Origin: Sphingopyxis sp. LC363
GTDB lineage: Bacteria; Pseudomonadota; Alphaproteobacteria; Sphingomonadales; Sphingomonadaceae
Direction of reading: 5' to 3'
NCBI RefSeq assembly: GCF_000756385.1
Contig: NZ_JNFC01000025.1
Location: 1 to 50,935 of the forward strand
Length of the DNA stretch: 50,935 bases
Every line of letters begins with the position of its first letter. The first letter of the stretch is position 1. The notes under the pieces are model-generated. The model was not told the DNA's origin and made no database searches. It saw only the letters and a program-made list of their open reading frames with translations. Both the position numbers and the translations under genes were made by a program. Of this stretch, positions 36,123 to 45,650 are shown piece after piece.

Positions 36123-37497
36123 CATCGCCTTCGTCGCCTTTCTCTTTGCCTTCATCGGGCTCGGCTTTCGCAAGCCGTTCCTGTTTGTGCTGTGCTTTTG
36201 CTATATCGACATCGTCGCGCCGCAACGCCTCAGCTATTTCCTCATCAACTCGATCCCGATCTCGCTGATCGTCTTCGGGCTGGCGATCGTCGGCTGGCTC
36301 GCAGTCGACGACAAGAAGGATGTGCGATGGTCGGGACGGCAACTCCTGCTGATCGCGCTGCTCCTCTATTGCTGGATGACGACGATCCAGGCCGATTTCC
36401 CGGTCGAGGCGGCCGAAAAATGGAGCTGGGTGTGGAAGGCGCTCGTCTGGGCGATCTTCCTGCCGCTCACGCTCCGGACCAAGCTGCGCATCGAATCGCT
36501 GGTTCTCGTCATGCTGCTGTCAGCGGCGGCGATCGCGATCGCGGGCGGGATCAAGACCGCGGCGGGCGGCGGCGGCTATGGCTCGCTGCAGTTGCTGCTC
36601 AACGAGAATTACGGCCTTTACGAAGGCTCGATCATGTCGGCGGTCGGCATTTCGATCATCCCGCTGATCCTCTGGTATCGGAGGTATGGCACGATCTTCC
36701 CGCCCGACTGGCGCGTGTCGATCTTCTGCTTCGCGCTCGTCTTCGCCTGCGCGCTGCTCCCGGTCGGTACGCAGGCGCGCACCGGGCTCGTCTGCCTCGT
36801 CATCCTCGCGATCCTGTCGCTGCGCGCGGTGAAGCATCGTTTCCTTTATATGGCGGGTGCGGGATTGCTTGCGCTCGCCGCTGTCCCCTTCCTGCCGCAA
36901 AGCTTTACCGAGCGGATGGAAACGATCCGCGACCACAAGTCCGACCAGTCGGCATCGACGCGCGTCGCGGTATGGGCGTGGACGTGGGAATATGCGAAGG
37001 AAAATCCCTTCGGCGGCGGCTTCAATGCCTATATCCAGAACCATGTCCGCGTCGAAAGAGCGGCGAGCGACTATGACCCCGACACTCCGCAAAATGACGA
37101 ACCGACGGTTTATGAGGAACATTCGCGCGCCTATCATTCGAGCTATTTCGAGATGCTCGGCGAACAGGGTTATCCGGGGCTCGCACTGTGGCTGTTCCTG
37201 CACGCGGTCGGGCTGCTGCGAATGGAGCAACTCCGTCGCCGCTATCTCAAGACGCGGCGCGCCGAGGAGCAATGGATCGCGCCGCTCGCGACCGCGCTCC
37301 AGCACGGCCATATCGTCTATATGATCGGGTCGCTGTTCGTCGGCATCGCCTTTCAGCCCTTCATCTACATGATGCTCGCGCTCGAAATGGGGCTGTCGAC
37401 CTATGTGCGCCGCCGCGAGCAGGAGGCGGGATGGCGCCCGCTGACGGCGCGCCCGGCGCAGGTTCCGGCGCGACATCCGGCGGCGCGCCCGGGCTGA
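36115..37497 (+). CDS. putative O-glycosylation ligase, exosortase A system-associated
   Basis: A 460-residue multi-pass membrane protein of the Wzy/WaaL-like O-ligase type. MRDIAFVAFLFAFIGLGFRK then PFLFVLCFCYIDIVAPQRLS matches the TIGR03097 family N-terminus. The periplasmic loop with YEEHSRAYHSSYFEMLGEQG and GYPGLALWL is the ligase core. It would transfer a lipid-linked glycan to exported PEP-CTERM-type proteins. The exosortase itself is not in the window. The start at 36115 follows the overlap with the 54-aa gene; a GTG 8 codons earlier is possible. Confidence 0.88.
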   Translation: MRDIAFVAFLFAFIGLGFRKPFLFVLCFCYIDIVAPQRLSYFLINSIPISLIVFGLAIVGWLAVDDKKDVRWSGRQLLLIALLLYCWMTTIQADFPVEAAEKWSWVWKALVWAIFLPLTLRTKLRIESLVLVMLLSAAAIAIAGGIKTAAGGGGYGSLQLLLNENYGLYEGSIMSAVGISIIPLILWYRRYGTIFPPDWRVSIFCFALVFACALLPVGTQARTGLVCLVILAILSLRAVKHRFLYMAGAGLLALAAVPFLPQSFTERMETIRDHKSDQSASTRVAVWAWTWEYAKENPFGGGFNAYIQNHVRVERAASDYDPDTPQNDEPTVYEEHSRAYHSSYFEMLGEQGYPGLALWLFLHAVGLLRMEQLRRRYLKTRRAEEQWIAPLATALQHGHIVYMIGSLFVGIAFQPFIYMMLALEMGLSTYVRRREQEAGWRPLTARPAQVPARHPAARPG

Positions 37498-37535
37498 TCC
37501 CGGAACCATATGGCGCAGCAAGGCGCTATGGACGC

Positions 37536-38546
37536 ATGGCCACAACCCGCCTTGTCCATGTCGACGACAGCCTGCCCGGCATCGGCCGCGAGCGTTCGGG
37601 GGTCGGCTGGCGCTACCGCGATGCCAAGGGCAAGATCATCCGCGACCGCGACGAAATCGACCGCCTCAACGCGATCGCACTGCCCCCGGCTTATGAGGAC
37701 GCTTGGTTCTGTCCCGCGCCGAACGGCCATATCCTCGCGACCGGCTATGACGCGCGCGGACGCAAGCAATATCGCTATCACCCCGACTTCCGGATGGCGC
37801 GCGAGGCCGACAAATATGACCGCTGCGCCGCCTTCGGCCACGCGCTGCCGCTGCTCCGCGCGCGCCTTGCCGACGATCTCGCCCGCCGGACGCTGTGTTC
37901 GGAACGCGTCGTCGCGGCGGTCGTGCGCCTGCTCGACCTCGCCGCGCTGCGCATCGGCAACGAGCAATATGTCACCGCGAACAAAAGCTTCGGTGCAACG
38001 ACGCTGCGCCAGCGCCATGCGAAGGCTTCAGGCAAGACGTTGCGCCTGCAATATGTGGCCAAGGGCGGCGCAAAACGCGACGTGACGATCAGCGACCGCA
38101 GCCTTTCGACGCTGGTGCGCCGGCTGCAGGACCTGCCGGGACAGAAGCTTTTTCAATATGAGGATGCGGACAGCCTCTGCGCGGTCGGATCGGACGATGT
38201 GAACGCCTATATCCGCGAGGCGATGGGCGATGAGTTCAGCGCCAAGCATTTCCGTACCTGGTCGGCCAGCGTGGAGGCCTTCGCCTTCCTTTACGACGCG
38301 CCCGAACCGCCGACGCTGAAGGCGATGCTCGAATATGTTGCAGACCGCCTCGGCAACACTCCCGCGATCGCGCGCAAGGCCTATGTTCATCCAGCGATGA
38401 TCGCGGCGGCGCAGGAGCGCGCGGACTTCCCGGCGGCCGTCGGAACGCTGCCGCGCGCGACACGCTATCTTTCGCGTTACGAACGCGGATTTTTGACCTA
38501 TCTGGAGCAGGCGCCCGCCGCCGCGGTGCTACTCCAATCCGCCTGA
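37536..38546 (+). CDS. bacterial DNA topoisomerase IB
   Basis: 336 residues of the poxvirus-like type IB topoisomerase family. HVDDSLPGIGRERSGVGWRY (N-terminal domain) and RIGNEQYVTANKSFGATTLR (catalytic Arg region) are visible. GGAKRDVTISDR, AKHFRTWSASV and NTPAIARKAYVHPAMI (with the active-site tyrosine) complete the set. It relaxes supercoils through a 3'-phosphotyrosine. It sits 38 bp after the O-ligase. The frame is open upstream inside the O-ligase gene; the ATG at 37536 is the conserved start. Confidence 0.9.
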   Translation: MATTRLVHVDDSLPGIGRERSGVGWRYRDAKGKIIRDRDEIDRLNAIALPPAYEDAWFCPAPNGHILATGYDARGRKQYRYHPDFRMAREADKYDRCAAFGHALPLLRARLADDLARRTLCSERVVAAVVRLLDLAALRIGNEQYVTANKSFGATTLRQRHAKASGKTLRLQYVAKGGAKRDVTISDRSLSTLVRRLQDLPGQKLFQYEDADSLCAVGSDDVNAYIREAMGDEFSAKHFRTWSASVEAFAFLYDAPEPPTLKAMLEYVADRLGNTPAIARKAYVHPAMIAAAQERADFPAAVGTLPRATRYLSRYERGFLTYLEQAPAAAVLLQSA

Positions 38547-38568
38547 TCCGATTTCAAGAGGACCTGAC

Positions 38569-39765
38569 GTGACTTTCTCCCTGCTCGCCGCCGCGACGAC
38601 TGCCGCTCCCAAAGCTGCGCCCGCAAAGACCGTGGCGACCAACCCGATCGAAGACCTGCAACGCTATTGGGACATGAGCGTCGCGTGGGTGAACGGCCAT
38701 TGGCTGCAGATCGGCATCGCGATCGGCGCCGGTCTCGCCATCTATTTCATCCTCTCGATGCTTCGCCGCTTTGCGCTCAAATACGCGCAGTCGGCCGAGG
38801 GCGACATGTCGCTGACCCACATCGCCGGGCGCGTAATCCACAAGACCAAATCGGCCGTGCTCGCGATCATCGCGATCCGCCTGGTCGCGGGCTATGCGCA
38901 GCCGCCCGCGGTGATCATGCAGATCATCCAGTTGGTATTCACCGTCGCAGTGGTGCTGCAGGTCGCGATCTGGGTACGCGAGATCGTGCTCGGGCTGATC
39001 CAGCGCCGCGCCGCCGAAGGCCACAACGAAACGCTGTCGAACGCGATGGGCATCATCCGTCTGCTGATCAGCGTCGCTTTGTTCGCGATCGCGGGCATCG
39101 TCATCCTCGACAATATGGGGGTCAACGTCACCGGGCTGGTCGCCGGCCTCGGCATCGGCGGCATCGCGATCGGCCTCGCCGCGCAGGGCATCTTCTCCGA
39201 CCTCTTCGCCTCGCTCTCGATCATTTTCGACCGGCCGTTCCGCGTCGGCGAGACGATCAAATATGACATGAGCACCGCGACGGTCGAGCGCATCGGGCTC
39301 AAGAGCACGCGGCTGCGCTCGGTCAACGGCGAGCTGCTCGTCATTTCGAACACCAATCTGCTCGCCAAGGAAATCACCAATTTCGCGCATCTCCATCGCC
39401 GCCGCGTGACCTTCATGATCGGCGTGGTCTATCAGACAACGCCCGCGATGCTGCGCGACCTGCCCGCGCTGCTCGAAGAACAGGTCAAGACGGCCGGACA
39501 GGAGTTCATCCGTTCGAGCTTCGTCACCTTCGGCCCGTCGAGTCTCGACTTCGAACTGCTCTTCGACGTGTTCAGCGACGATTATGACGTCGTCACCGCC
39601 GCGCGTACCGACGTCGCGATCCGGCTGTTCGAAGCGATGGCGGGCGCGGGCTATGAATTCGCCTATCCGACCCAGACCACCTTCACTGCGGCGCCCGACG
39701 GCACGATGATTCTTCCCTATGCCGAGAGCGTGACGATGAAGACGCCGAAGCCCGTCAAGACCTGA
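38569..39765 (+). CDS. MscS-family mechanosensitive channel
   Basis: 398 residues. The first ~45 are an exposed Ala/Pro/Lys segment. Four hydrophobic helices follow, then the pore helix GLGIGGIAIGLAAQGIFSDL and the beta domain SIIFDRPFRVGETIKY. The C-terminus has an alpha/beta cytoplasmic domain. It releases solutes on hypo-osmotic shock. Start GTG at 38569 with AGAGGA upstream. Confidence 0.93.
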   Translation: MTFSLLAAATTAAPKAAPAKTVATNPIEDLQRYWDMSVAWVNGHWLQIGIAIGAGLAIYFILSMLRRFALKYAQSAEGDMSLTHIAGRVIHKTKSAVLAIIAIRLVAGYAQPPAVIMQIIQLVFTVAVVLQVAIWVREIVLGLIQRRAAEGHNETLSNAMGIIRLLISVALFAIAGIVILDNMGVNVTGLVAGLGIGGIAIGLAAQGIFSDLFASLSIIFDRPFRVGETIKYDMSTATVERIGLKSTRLRSVNGELLVISNTNLLAKEITNFAHLHRRRVTFMIGVVYQTTPAMLRDLPALLEEQVKTAGQEFIRSSFVTFGPSSLDFELLFDVFSDDYDVVTAARTDVAIRLFEAMAGAGYEFAYPTQTTFTAAPDGTMILPYAESVTMKTPKPVKT

Positions 39766-39860
39766 CGCTACGGCGACGCGGCTGCGGGGCTTGGCCCTTG
39801 TGCAATGCGGCAAGAGAGGCCTAGAACGCGCCCCGAACCAGCAATTCGAGGGGATGAGAT

Positions 39861-40319
39861 ATGGCCACCATCACGCCGCAGGACCTGCAAGCCAGGGTCG
39901 GTGAGCATCTGGGCACATCCGAATGGGTGCTCGTCGATCAGGACATGATCAACAAGTTCGCCGATGCAACGGGCGATCATCAGTTCATCCATATCGACGA
40001 GGAAAAGGCGAAGCTCACGCCCTTCGGCGGCACGATCGCGCATGGCTTCCTGACGCTGTCGCTGATCCCGATGCTCGGCCAGAAGACCGACGGTCCGAAG
40101 ATCGCGGGCGTGAAAATGGGCGTCAACTATGGCGGCAACAAGGTGCGCTTCCTCGCCCCCGTCCGTTCGGGCAAGCGCGTGCGCAGCCATGTGAAGCTGC
40201 TCGAACTCGAAGAAAAGCGCCCCGGTCAGTGGCAGCAGACCAATGAAGTGACGATCGAGATCGAAGGCGAGGAGAAGCCCGCGCTGATCGCCGAATGGAT
40301 CAGCCAGTTCTTCGTTTAA
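39861..40319 (+). CDS. MaoC-like enoyl-CoA hydratase
   Basis: A 152-residue single hotdog domain. FADATGDHQFIHIDEEKAKL carries the catalytic Asp-His pair, and PFGGTIAHGFLTLSLIP is the hydratase-2 block. It probably hydrates 2-enoyl-CoA to (R)-3-hydroxyacyl-CoA, which could feed PHA. SD GAGGGGATGAG lies just upstream. The thiolase gene follows 65 bp later. Confidence 0.9.
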   Translation: MATITPQDLQARVGEHLGTSEWVLVDQDMINKFADATGDHQFIHIDEEKAKLTPFGGTIAHGFLTLSLIPMLGQKTDGPKIAGVKMGVNYGGNKVRFLAPVRSGKRVRSHVKLLELEEKRPGQWQQTNEVTIEIEGEEKPALIAEWISQFFV

Positions 40320-40384
40320 AGCATAGTTATACCGGCTGACCTCCCCCGTTAAGACAACCGGAATCAGAAAGAAGGACCCCTATC

Positions 40385-41566
<1,182 letters not shown>

Positions 41567-41582
41567 TTTGCGGCCGCGTTAA

Positions 41583-42179
41583 ATGAGACTAAACGCTCCG
41601 CGTATCGAGCCGGTCGATCTCGACCGGCTCGATGCCGACCAGCGCGCCGCGCTCGAACCCTTCCTTGCTTCCGGCCCCAATGGTCAGGGAGGCAAGGTCG
41701 GGGGCGGCAAGATTCTCAATATCTTCCGCACGCTGGCGCATGCGCCAAAGGCGCTCACCGCCTTCCTCGGCTGGGGCAATTATATCCTGTCGCGGCGCAA
41801 CGCGCTCACCCCGCGCGACCGCGAACTTGTCATCCTGCGCACCGGTTACAACTGCCGTTCGGGTTATGAGTGGACACAGCACAAGCGCATCGGCCTCGAC
41901 TGCGGCCTTTCCGAGGACGAGATCGCGCGCATCAAGGCCGGTCCCGATGCAGAGGGCTGGAACGACCTCGACCGCGCGATGCTCCACGCGACCGACGAAC
42001 TGACGGCCAATCATTTCGTGACCGACACGACCTGGGCCGCGCTCGCGCCGCTCGGCGACAAGGGACGCATGGACCTCGTCATGACCGTCGGTCAGTACAC
42101 ACAGGTATCGATGATATTGAACAGCTTTGGCATTCAAGTCGAGGACGGCTGGCATGTCGACCCCGATCTCAGAGCCTGA
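41583..42179 (+). CDS. carboxymuconolactone-decarboxylase/AhpD-like protein
   Basis: 198 residues of the AhpD-like helical fold. ELVILRTGYNCRSGYEWTQH holds the single Cys and the conserved YEWxxH of the CMD group; the thioredoxin-like CxxC pair is absent, so peroxidase activity is not implied. A substrate may be a small acid or lactone. It follows the thiolase after 16 bp and precedes an ABM-domain gene, forming a likely operon. Confidence 0.85.
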   Translation: MRLNAPRIEPVDLDRLDADQRAALEPFLASGPNGQGGKVGGGKILNIFRTLAHAPKALTAFLGWGNYILSRRNALTPRDRELVILRTGYNCRSGYEWTQHKRIGLDCGLSEDEIARIKAGPDAEGWNDLDRAMLHATDELTANHFVTDTTWAALAPLGDKGRMDLVMTVGQYTQVSMILNSFGIQVEDGWHVDPDLRA

Positions 42180-42197
42180 TTGCAAGAGGAGAGAGAT

Positions 42198-42488
42198 ATG
42201 AGCAGCATCGGCATCATCGCAACCCTGCGCGTGCAACCCGGCAAGGAAGAGGCGTTTGAAGGCGTATTCGCCGAACTCGCCGCCGCCGTTCGAGCGAACG
42301 AAGCCGGCAACAGCTATTACAAGCTGTTCCGCACCGCGGAGGCGGGCGCCTACAAGGTCATGGAATGCTATGACGACGAAGCCGCAGTGGAAGCGCATCG
42401 CGCCTCGGACCACTTCCGCACCCTCGGCGCCAAGCTCGGCCCCTGCCTTGCGGGCGCGCCCGAGATCGAGACGTTAAGCGCAGCCTGA
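42198..42488 (+). CDS. ABM-domain quinol monooxygenase-like protein
   Basis: A 96-residue dimeric ferredoxin-like fold. IIATLRVQPGKEEAFEGVFA and SYYKLFRTAEAGAYKVMECY are the ABM core. These proteins act on aromatic or quinol substrates, or bind intermediates in catabolic operons. SD AGAGGAGAG precedes the ATG at 42198; the six-codon earlier frame start is rejected. Confidence 0.85.
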   Translation: MSSIGIIATLRVQPGKEEAFEGVFAELAAAVRANEAGNSYYKLFRTAEAGAYKVMECYDDEAAVEAHRASDHFRTLGAKLGPCLAGAPEIETLSAA

Positions 42489-42520
42489 GGGGCGGTATCG
42501 ACCTGTAACGGCCGTTTGCT

Positions 42521-42653
42521 CCTCCCTGTCGCGTAGCGATGGGGAGGTGGCAGCGCGAAGCGCTGACGGAGGGGCTAATGGCGCGACGTCGCGACCCCTC
42601 CACCATCGCCTTCGCGGACGGTCCCCCTTCCCCATGGCTTCGCCACAGGGAGG
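42521..42653. repeat. 133-bp palindromic intergenic repeat
   Basis: CCTCCCTGT...ATGGGGAGG (42521-42547) is an inverted copy of the segment ending at 42653 (CTTCCCCATGGCTTCGCCAC). The arms match over about 27 bases with a few mismatches. The interior carries GGAGGGG/CCCCTCC, forming a second stem. It fills most of the 197-bp gap between the ABM gene and soxR. There is no coding potential; it resembles REP/BIME-like intergenic repeats. Confidence 0.7.
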
Positions 42654-42685
42654 ATCGGAAACCTCCCCTCCCCATCCCTATGCCG

Positions 42686-43156
42686 TCAGCCGATCTCGGC
42701 AATCTCCCCCGCCCGGTCGCCGATCACATAGCGCGGCCCCGCTCCGCGCTGCGCCGCCTTGTCCCCGCGGTTGTAGAGCCCGCATTTCTTGAGCGACAGG
42801 CAACCGCAGCCGATGCACTGGTCGAGCAGCCCGCGCGTTCGCGTCAGCGCCGCGATCTGCGCGTCGATCCGCGCGCGCAATCCGGTGCTGATCCGCGTCC
42901 AGTCGGCGCCGTTGGGCGTTCGCCCCGCAGGCAATCGAGCCAGCTCGTCGCCGACCTCCTCGAGGCTCAACCCCATCTGCTGCGCGATCAGGATGAAGGA
43001 GACGCGGCGGATATCGGCCCGCAGGAAGCGACGCTGTCCGCCGCCGGTGCGCAGCGCCTCGATCAGCCCCTTCGCCTCGTAAAATCGGATCGCCGACACC
43101 GCGACGCCGGTGCGCGCGGCGAGTTCGCCGATCGCGATCAGATCGGTTCGGTGCAT
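42686..43156 (-). CDS. soxR: SoxR-type redox-sensing MerR regulator
   Basis: 156 residues. IAIGELAARTGVAVSAIRFY and EAKGLIEALRTGGGQRRF are the MerR HTH-wing block. QCIGCGCLSLKKCGLYN is the Cx2CxCx5C cluster that binds 2Fe-2S in SoxR and switches on with redox-cycling compounds. GAGGAG 8 nt upstream supports the start at 43156. It is divergent from a VOC-fold gene whose promoter has the 19-bp spacer MerR proteins require. Confidence 0.9.
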   Translation of the reverse strand: MHRTDLIAIGELAARTGVAVSAIRFYEAKGLIEALRTGGGQRRFLRADIRRVSFILIAQQMGLSLEEVGDELARLPAGRTPNGADWTRISTGLRARIDAQIAALTRTRGLLDQCIGCGCLSLKKCGLYNRGDKAAQRGAGPRYVIGDRAGEIAEIG

Positions 43157-43179
43157 GATCCGCGCTCCTCGCTTTTCGC

Positions 43180-43210
43180 TTGATCTAAACCTCACTTGAG
43201 CTTTCATAAG
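43180..43210 (+). promoter_or_regulatory. MerR/SoxR-type promoter with 19-bp spacer
   Basis: TTGATC (-35, 43180-43185) and CATAAG (-10, 43205-43210) are separated by 19 bp. The spacer holds the palindrome CTCA-CT-TGAG (43191-43200). A 19-bp spacer is the hallmark of MerR-family target promoters, and the site sits between soxR and the VOC gene. Confidence 0.65.
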
Positions 43211-43241
43211 CCGCTGCGTCAACCCGAATCAGGAGTTCCCC

Positions 43242-43637
43242 GTGACGCATCCCTTCATCGAGCACGTCAATCTGACCGTCAGCGATCCCGACCGCACTGC
43301 GGGCATCCTGTCGGCGATCTTCGGCTGGCACGAACGCTGGCGCGGCCCCGCGCGCGACGGCGGGCGGACGATCCACCTCGGCAGCGACGCCGCCTATATC
43401 GCGCTCTACACCGGCCCCGACGGCCAGCACGCGGATGCGCGCTATCCCAAGGGCGAGCCGCTCAACCATATCGGGGTGCAGGTCGACGATCTCGACACGA
43501 TCGAGATGCGGGTGAAGGCGGTGGGGCTCACGCCGTTCAACCACGGCGATTACGAACCCGGCCGCCGCTTCTATTTCTTCGATCCCGACGGCATCGAATA
43601 TGAAGTCGTCAGCTATGCCGAGCCGCGGCGGCGCTGA
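43242..43637 (+). CDS. VOC-family (glyoxalase/bleomycin-resistance fold) protein
   Basis: 131 residues. FIEHVNLTVSDPDRTAGILS, NHIGVQVDDLDTI and FYFFDPDGIEYEVVSY give a VOC domain with metal-site His and Glu. GTG start at 43242, with AGGAG 6 nt upstream. Because it is driven by the SoxR-type promoter, its role is likely protection against redox-cycling or electrophilic compounds; the ligand is unknown. Confidence 0.87.
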   Translation: MTHPFIEHVNLTVSDPDRTAGILSAIFGWHERWRGPARDGGRTIHLGSDAAYIALYTGPDGQHADARYPKGEPLNHIGVQVDDLDTIEMRVKAVGLTPFNHGDYEPGRRFYFFDPDGIEYEVVSYAEPRRR

Positions 43638-43702
43638 ACCGGGCAACAAGTGCACCGCTGCCGCGTTGATCGGTCATCGGGGGACAGAAATGGAGCCTTT
43701 CG

Positions 43703-44167
43703 ATGAGCGACGATATCAAACAGCAGTTTTGGAAAGCCTTGGCCGACAGCCCCTACGTCATGCTCGGCGCGACCGGCGAACGCGAACATCATATCCCGAT
43801 GAACGCGCAGCTCGACAAGGACGCGAACAGCGCTTTCTGGTTCTTCACCGCGACCGACAATCGCTTGGCGGCCGGCGGACCGGCCATGGCGCAATTTGCG
43901 GCCAAGGGTCACGACCTGTTCGCCTGCATTTCGGGAACGCTGGTGCACGAAAATAATCGCGCGGTGCTCGACAAATTGTGGAACAACAGCATCGCGGCCT
44001 GGTATCCGGGCGGCAAGGACGATCCCAAGCTCGTCCTGCTGCGTTTCGATCTCGACGATGCCGAAATCTGGACCGCCGATCCCGGAATCAAGGGCATGTT
44101 CAAGCTCGCGACCGGAATGACGATGAGGGACGGCGACCTTGGCAAGCACGCCGAAGTCGCGCTCTAG
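43703..44167 (+). CDS. pyridoxamine 5'-phosphate oxidase-fold protein (general stress type)
   Basis: 154 residues of the split-barrel FMN-binding fold. FWKALADSPYVMLGATGERE and MNAQLDKDANSAFWFFTATD are typical of the general-stress-protein-26 group. WYPGGKDDPKLVLLRFDLDD follows, then DAEIWTADPGIKG. It probably binds FMN or F420-like cofactors rather than making PLP. SD GGAG lies before the ATG. Confidence 0.88.
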   Translation: MSDDIKQQFWKALADSPYVMLGATGEREHHIPMNAQLDKDANSAFWFFTATDNRLAAGGPAMAQFAAKGHDLFACISGTLVHENNRAVLDKLWNNSIAAWYPGGKDDPKLVLLRFDLDDAEIWTADPGIKGMFKLATGMTMRDGDLGKHAEVAL

Positions 44168-44169
44168 GG

Positions 44170-45162
44170 TCAGATCGCCGGCGGCCCGATCCGCCCCTCG
44201 CGAAATTCGAACCCCCCTTCGCGGTCCCGCGCCAGCAATGCGGGACCGTCGAGGTCGACCCATTTCGCGCGCTGCGCCAGCACGAAGGCCGGCGCGATCG
44301 CGAGACTGGTCGAGAGCATGCACCCGGCCATGATCGACAGTCCCGCCGCGTCGGCGGCGTCGGCGATCCTGAGCGCTTCGGTCAGCCCGCCCGCCTTGTC
44401 GAGCTTGATGTTCACCCCGTCATAGAAAGGCCCGATCCGCGCCACGTCGGCGGCGGTCTGGCAGCTTTCGTCGGCGATAAAGGGCAGCGGCGCATAAATC
44501 GGATCGAGCAGCGCATCGGCGCCCACCGGCACGGGCTGCTCGATCATTTCGACTCCCATGTCGGCGAGCGCCTCGGCCTCGCTCAAAATATCGATCTCGC
44601 CCCAGCTTTCGTTCGCATCGACGATCAGCCGCGCTTCGGGTGCGCCCTTGCGGACCCCCGCGACGCGCAGCCGGTCGCCTTCGCCGGTGAGCTTGATCTT
44701 GAGCAGCCGATAGCCGTCGGCGGCCGCCGTCGCCGCCTGTTCGGCCATCGCCCCCGGCGTGCCGAGCGAGATCGTATAGGCCGTGACGCGCGCAGTGGGC
44801 GCCCCGTCGCAGCCGGCAAGCTGCCAGAGCCGGAGCCCGCGTTGCCGCGCTTCCAGATCCCATAGCGCACAATCGAGCGCGTTGCGCGCCGCGCCCGGCG
44901 CCATCAGCTCCTGCACCGCTGCGCGCGCCTCGGCAGCGCCCATATCGCCGATATGCGGCGCAGCGAGCAATATCTGATCGCGGCAACCCGCCGCATCCTC
45001 ACCGAGATAATAGACGGGCGTGCCCTCGCCGCGCCCGATCTCGCCTCTTCCCTCGATTTCGGCGACGACGACGTCGACGTGCGTCTTGGCGCCGCGGCTG
45101 ATGACGAACTCGCCGGCGACGGCCCAGCGTTCGACGCGCGCGCTTTTCAGTTGGATAGCCAT
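44170..45162 (-). CDS. dipeptide epimerase (enolase superfamily)
   Basis: 330 residues. The KxK motif LLKIKLTGEG, metal ligands VDANESWG (D), IEQPV (E) and FIADESC (D), the base VNIKLDKAGG (K) and WVDLDGP (DxD) match L-Ala-D/L-Glu epimerases. These interconvert muropeptide dipeptides in cell-wall recycling. Its start is 24 bp from the divergent DUF1232 gene, so promoters overlap. Stop at 44170 almost abuts the PNPOx-like gene. Confidence 0.88.
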   Translation of the reverse strand: MAIQLKSARVERWAVAGEFVISRGAKTHVDVVVAEIEGRGEIGRGEGTPVYYLGEDAAGCRDQILLAAPHIGDMGAAEARAAVQELMAPGAARNALDCALWDLEARQRGLRLWQLAGCDGAPTARVTAYTISLGTPGAMAEQAATAAADGYRLLKIKLTGEGDRLRVAGVRKGAPEARLIVDANESWGEIDILSEAEALADMGVEMIEQPVPVGADALLDPIYAPLPFIADESCQTAADVARIGPFYDGVNIKLDKAGGLTEALRIADAADAAGLSIMAGCMLSTSLAIAPAFVLAQRAKWVDLDGPALLARDREGGFEFREGRIGPPAI

Positions 45163-45186
45163 ACAGGAAGGCTAGTGTAGATCGCT

Positions 45187-45582
45187 ATGACCGGCAAATC
45201 CCTTTCCCAGCGCATCGGCGATCTCGGCCACCGCCTCGCGATCGAGGGGCATGCCGCCTGGCTTGCTGCGCGCGACCCGCGGGTGCCTTTGATCGCGCGC
45301 GCCCTCGCAGTCGCGGTAGCCGCCTATGCGCTGTCGCCGATCGATCTCATTCCCGACTTCATCCCGCTACTCGGCTGGCTCGACGATCTCGTTATCGTCC
45401 CGCTCGGCCTGCTCGCGGTTCGGCGGCTGATCCCCGCACCGCTATGGACCGAACTGCACGCCGCCGCCGAGGCCGCAAGCGAGCGCCCGTCGAGCCGAGC
45501 CGGCATGGCGTTCATCCTGCTGCTATGGGCAGGGCTCCTCTATATCGTCTATTGGGCCGTGCGGACTTCGCCTTGGCATTGA
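45187..45582 (+). CDS. DUF1232 (YkvA-like) membrane protein
   Basis: 131 residues. YALSPIDLIPDFIPLLGWLD is the DUF1232 hallmark, and a C-terminal TM helix FILLLWAGLLYIVYWAV follows. Function is unknown for the family. The gene is divergent from the epimerase with a 24-bp gap, and a hairpin follows it. Confidence 0.9.
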   Translation: MTGKSLSQRIGDLGHRLAIEGHAAWLAARDPRVPLIARALAVAVAAYALSPIDLIPDFIPLLGWLDDLVIVPLGLLAVRRLIPAPLWTELHAAAEAASERPSSRAGMAFILLLWAGLLYIVYWAVRTSPWH

Positions 45583-45613
45583 CCGGGCATTTAACGGCGG
45601 CGACGGTCCTCCC

Positions 45614-45632
45614 CCTCCCCGTGCCGGGGAGG
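45614..45632. terminator. hairpin between convergent DUF1232 gene and phaZ
   Basis: CCTCCCC (45614-45620) pairs with GGGGAGG (45626-45632) around GTGCC. No U-run. A wider pairing between the flanking AACGGCGG and CCGTTAACCGCC segments is possible. The gap is only 68 bp. Confidence 0.5.
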
Positions 45633-45650
45633 AGCGGCCGCAACCGACCG

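Noticed and set aside
41870..42259. Overlapping plus-strand ORF across the CMD and ABM genes
   Set aside because: Different-frame shadow of two well-supported genes.
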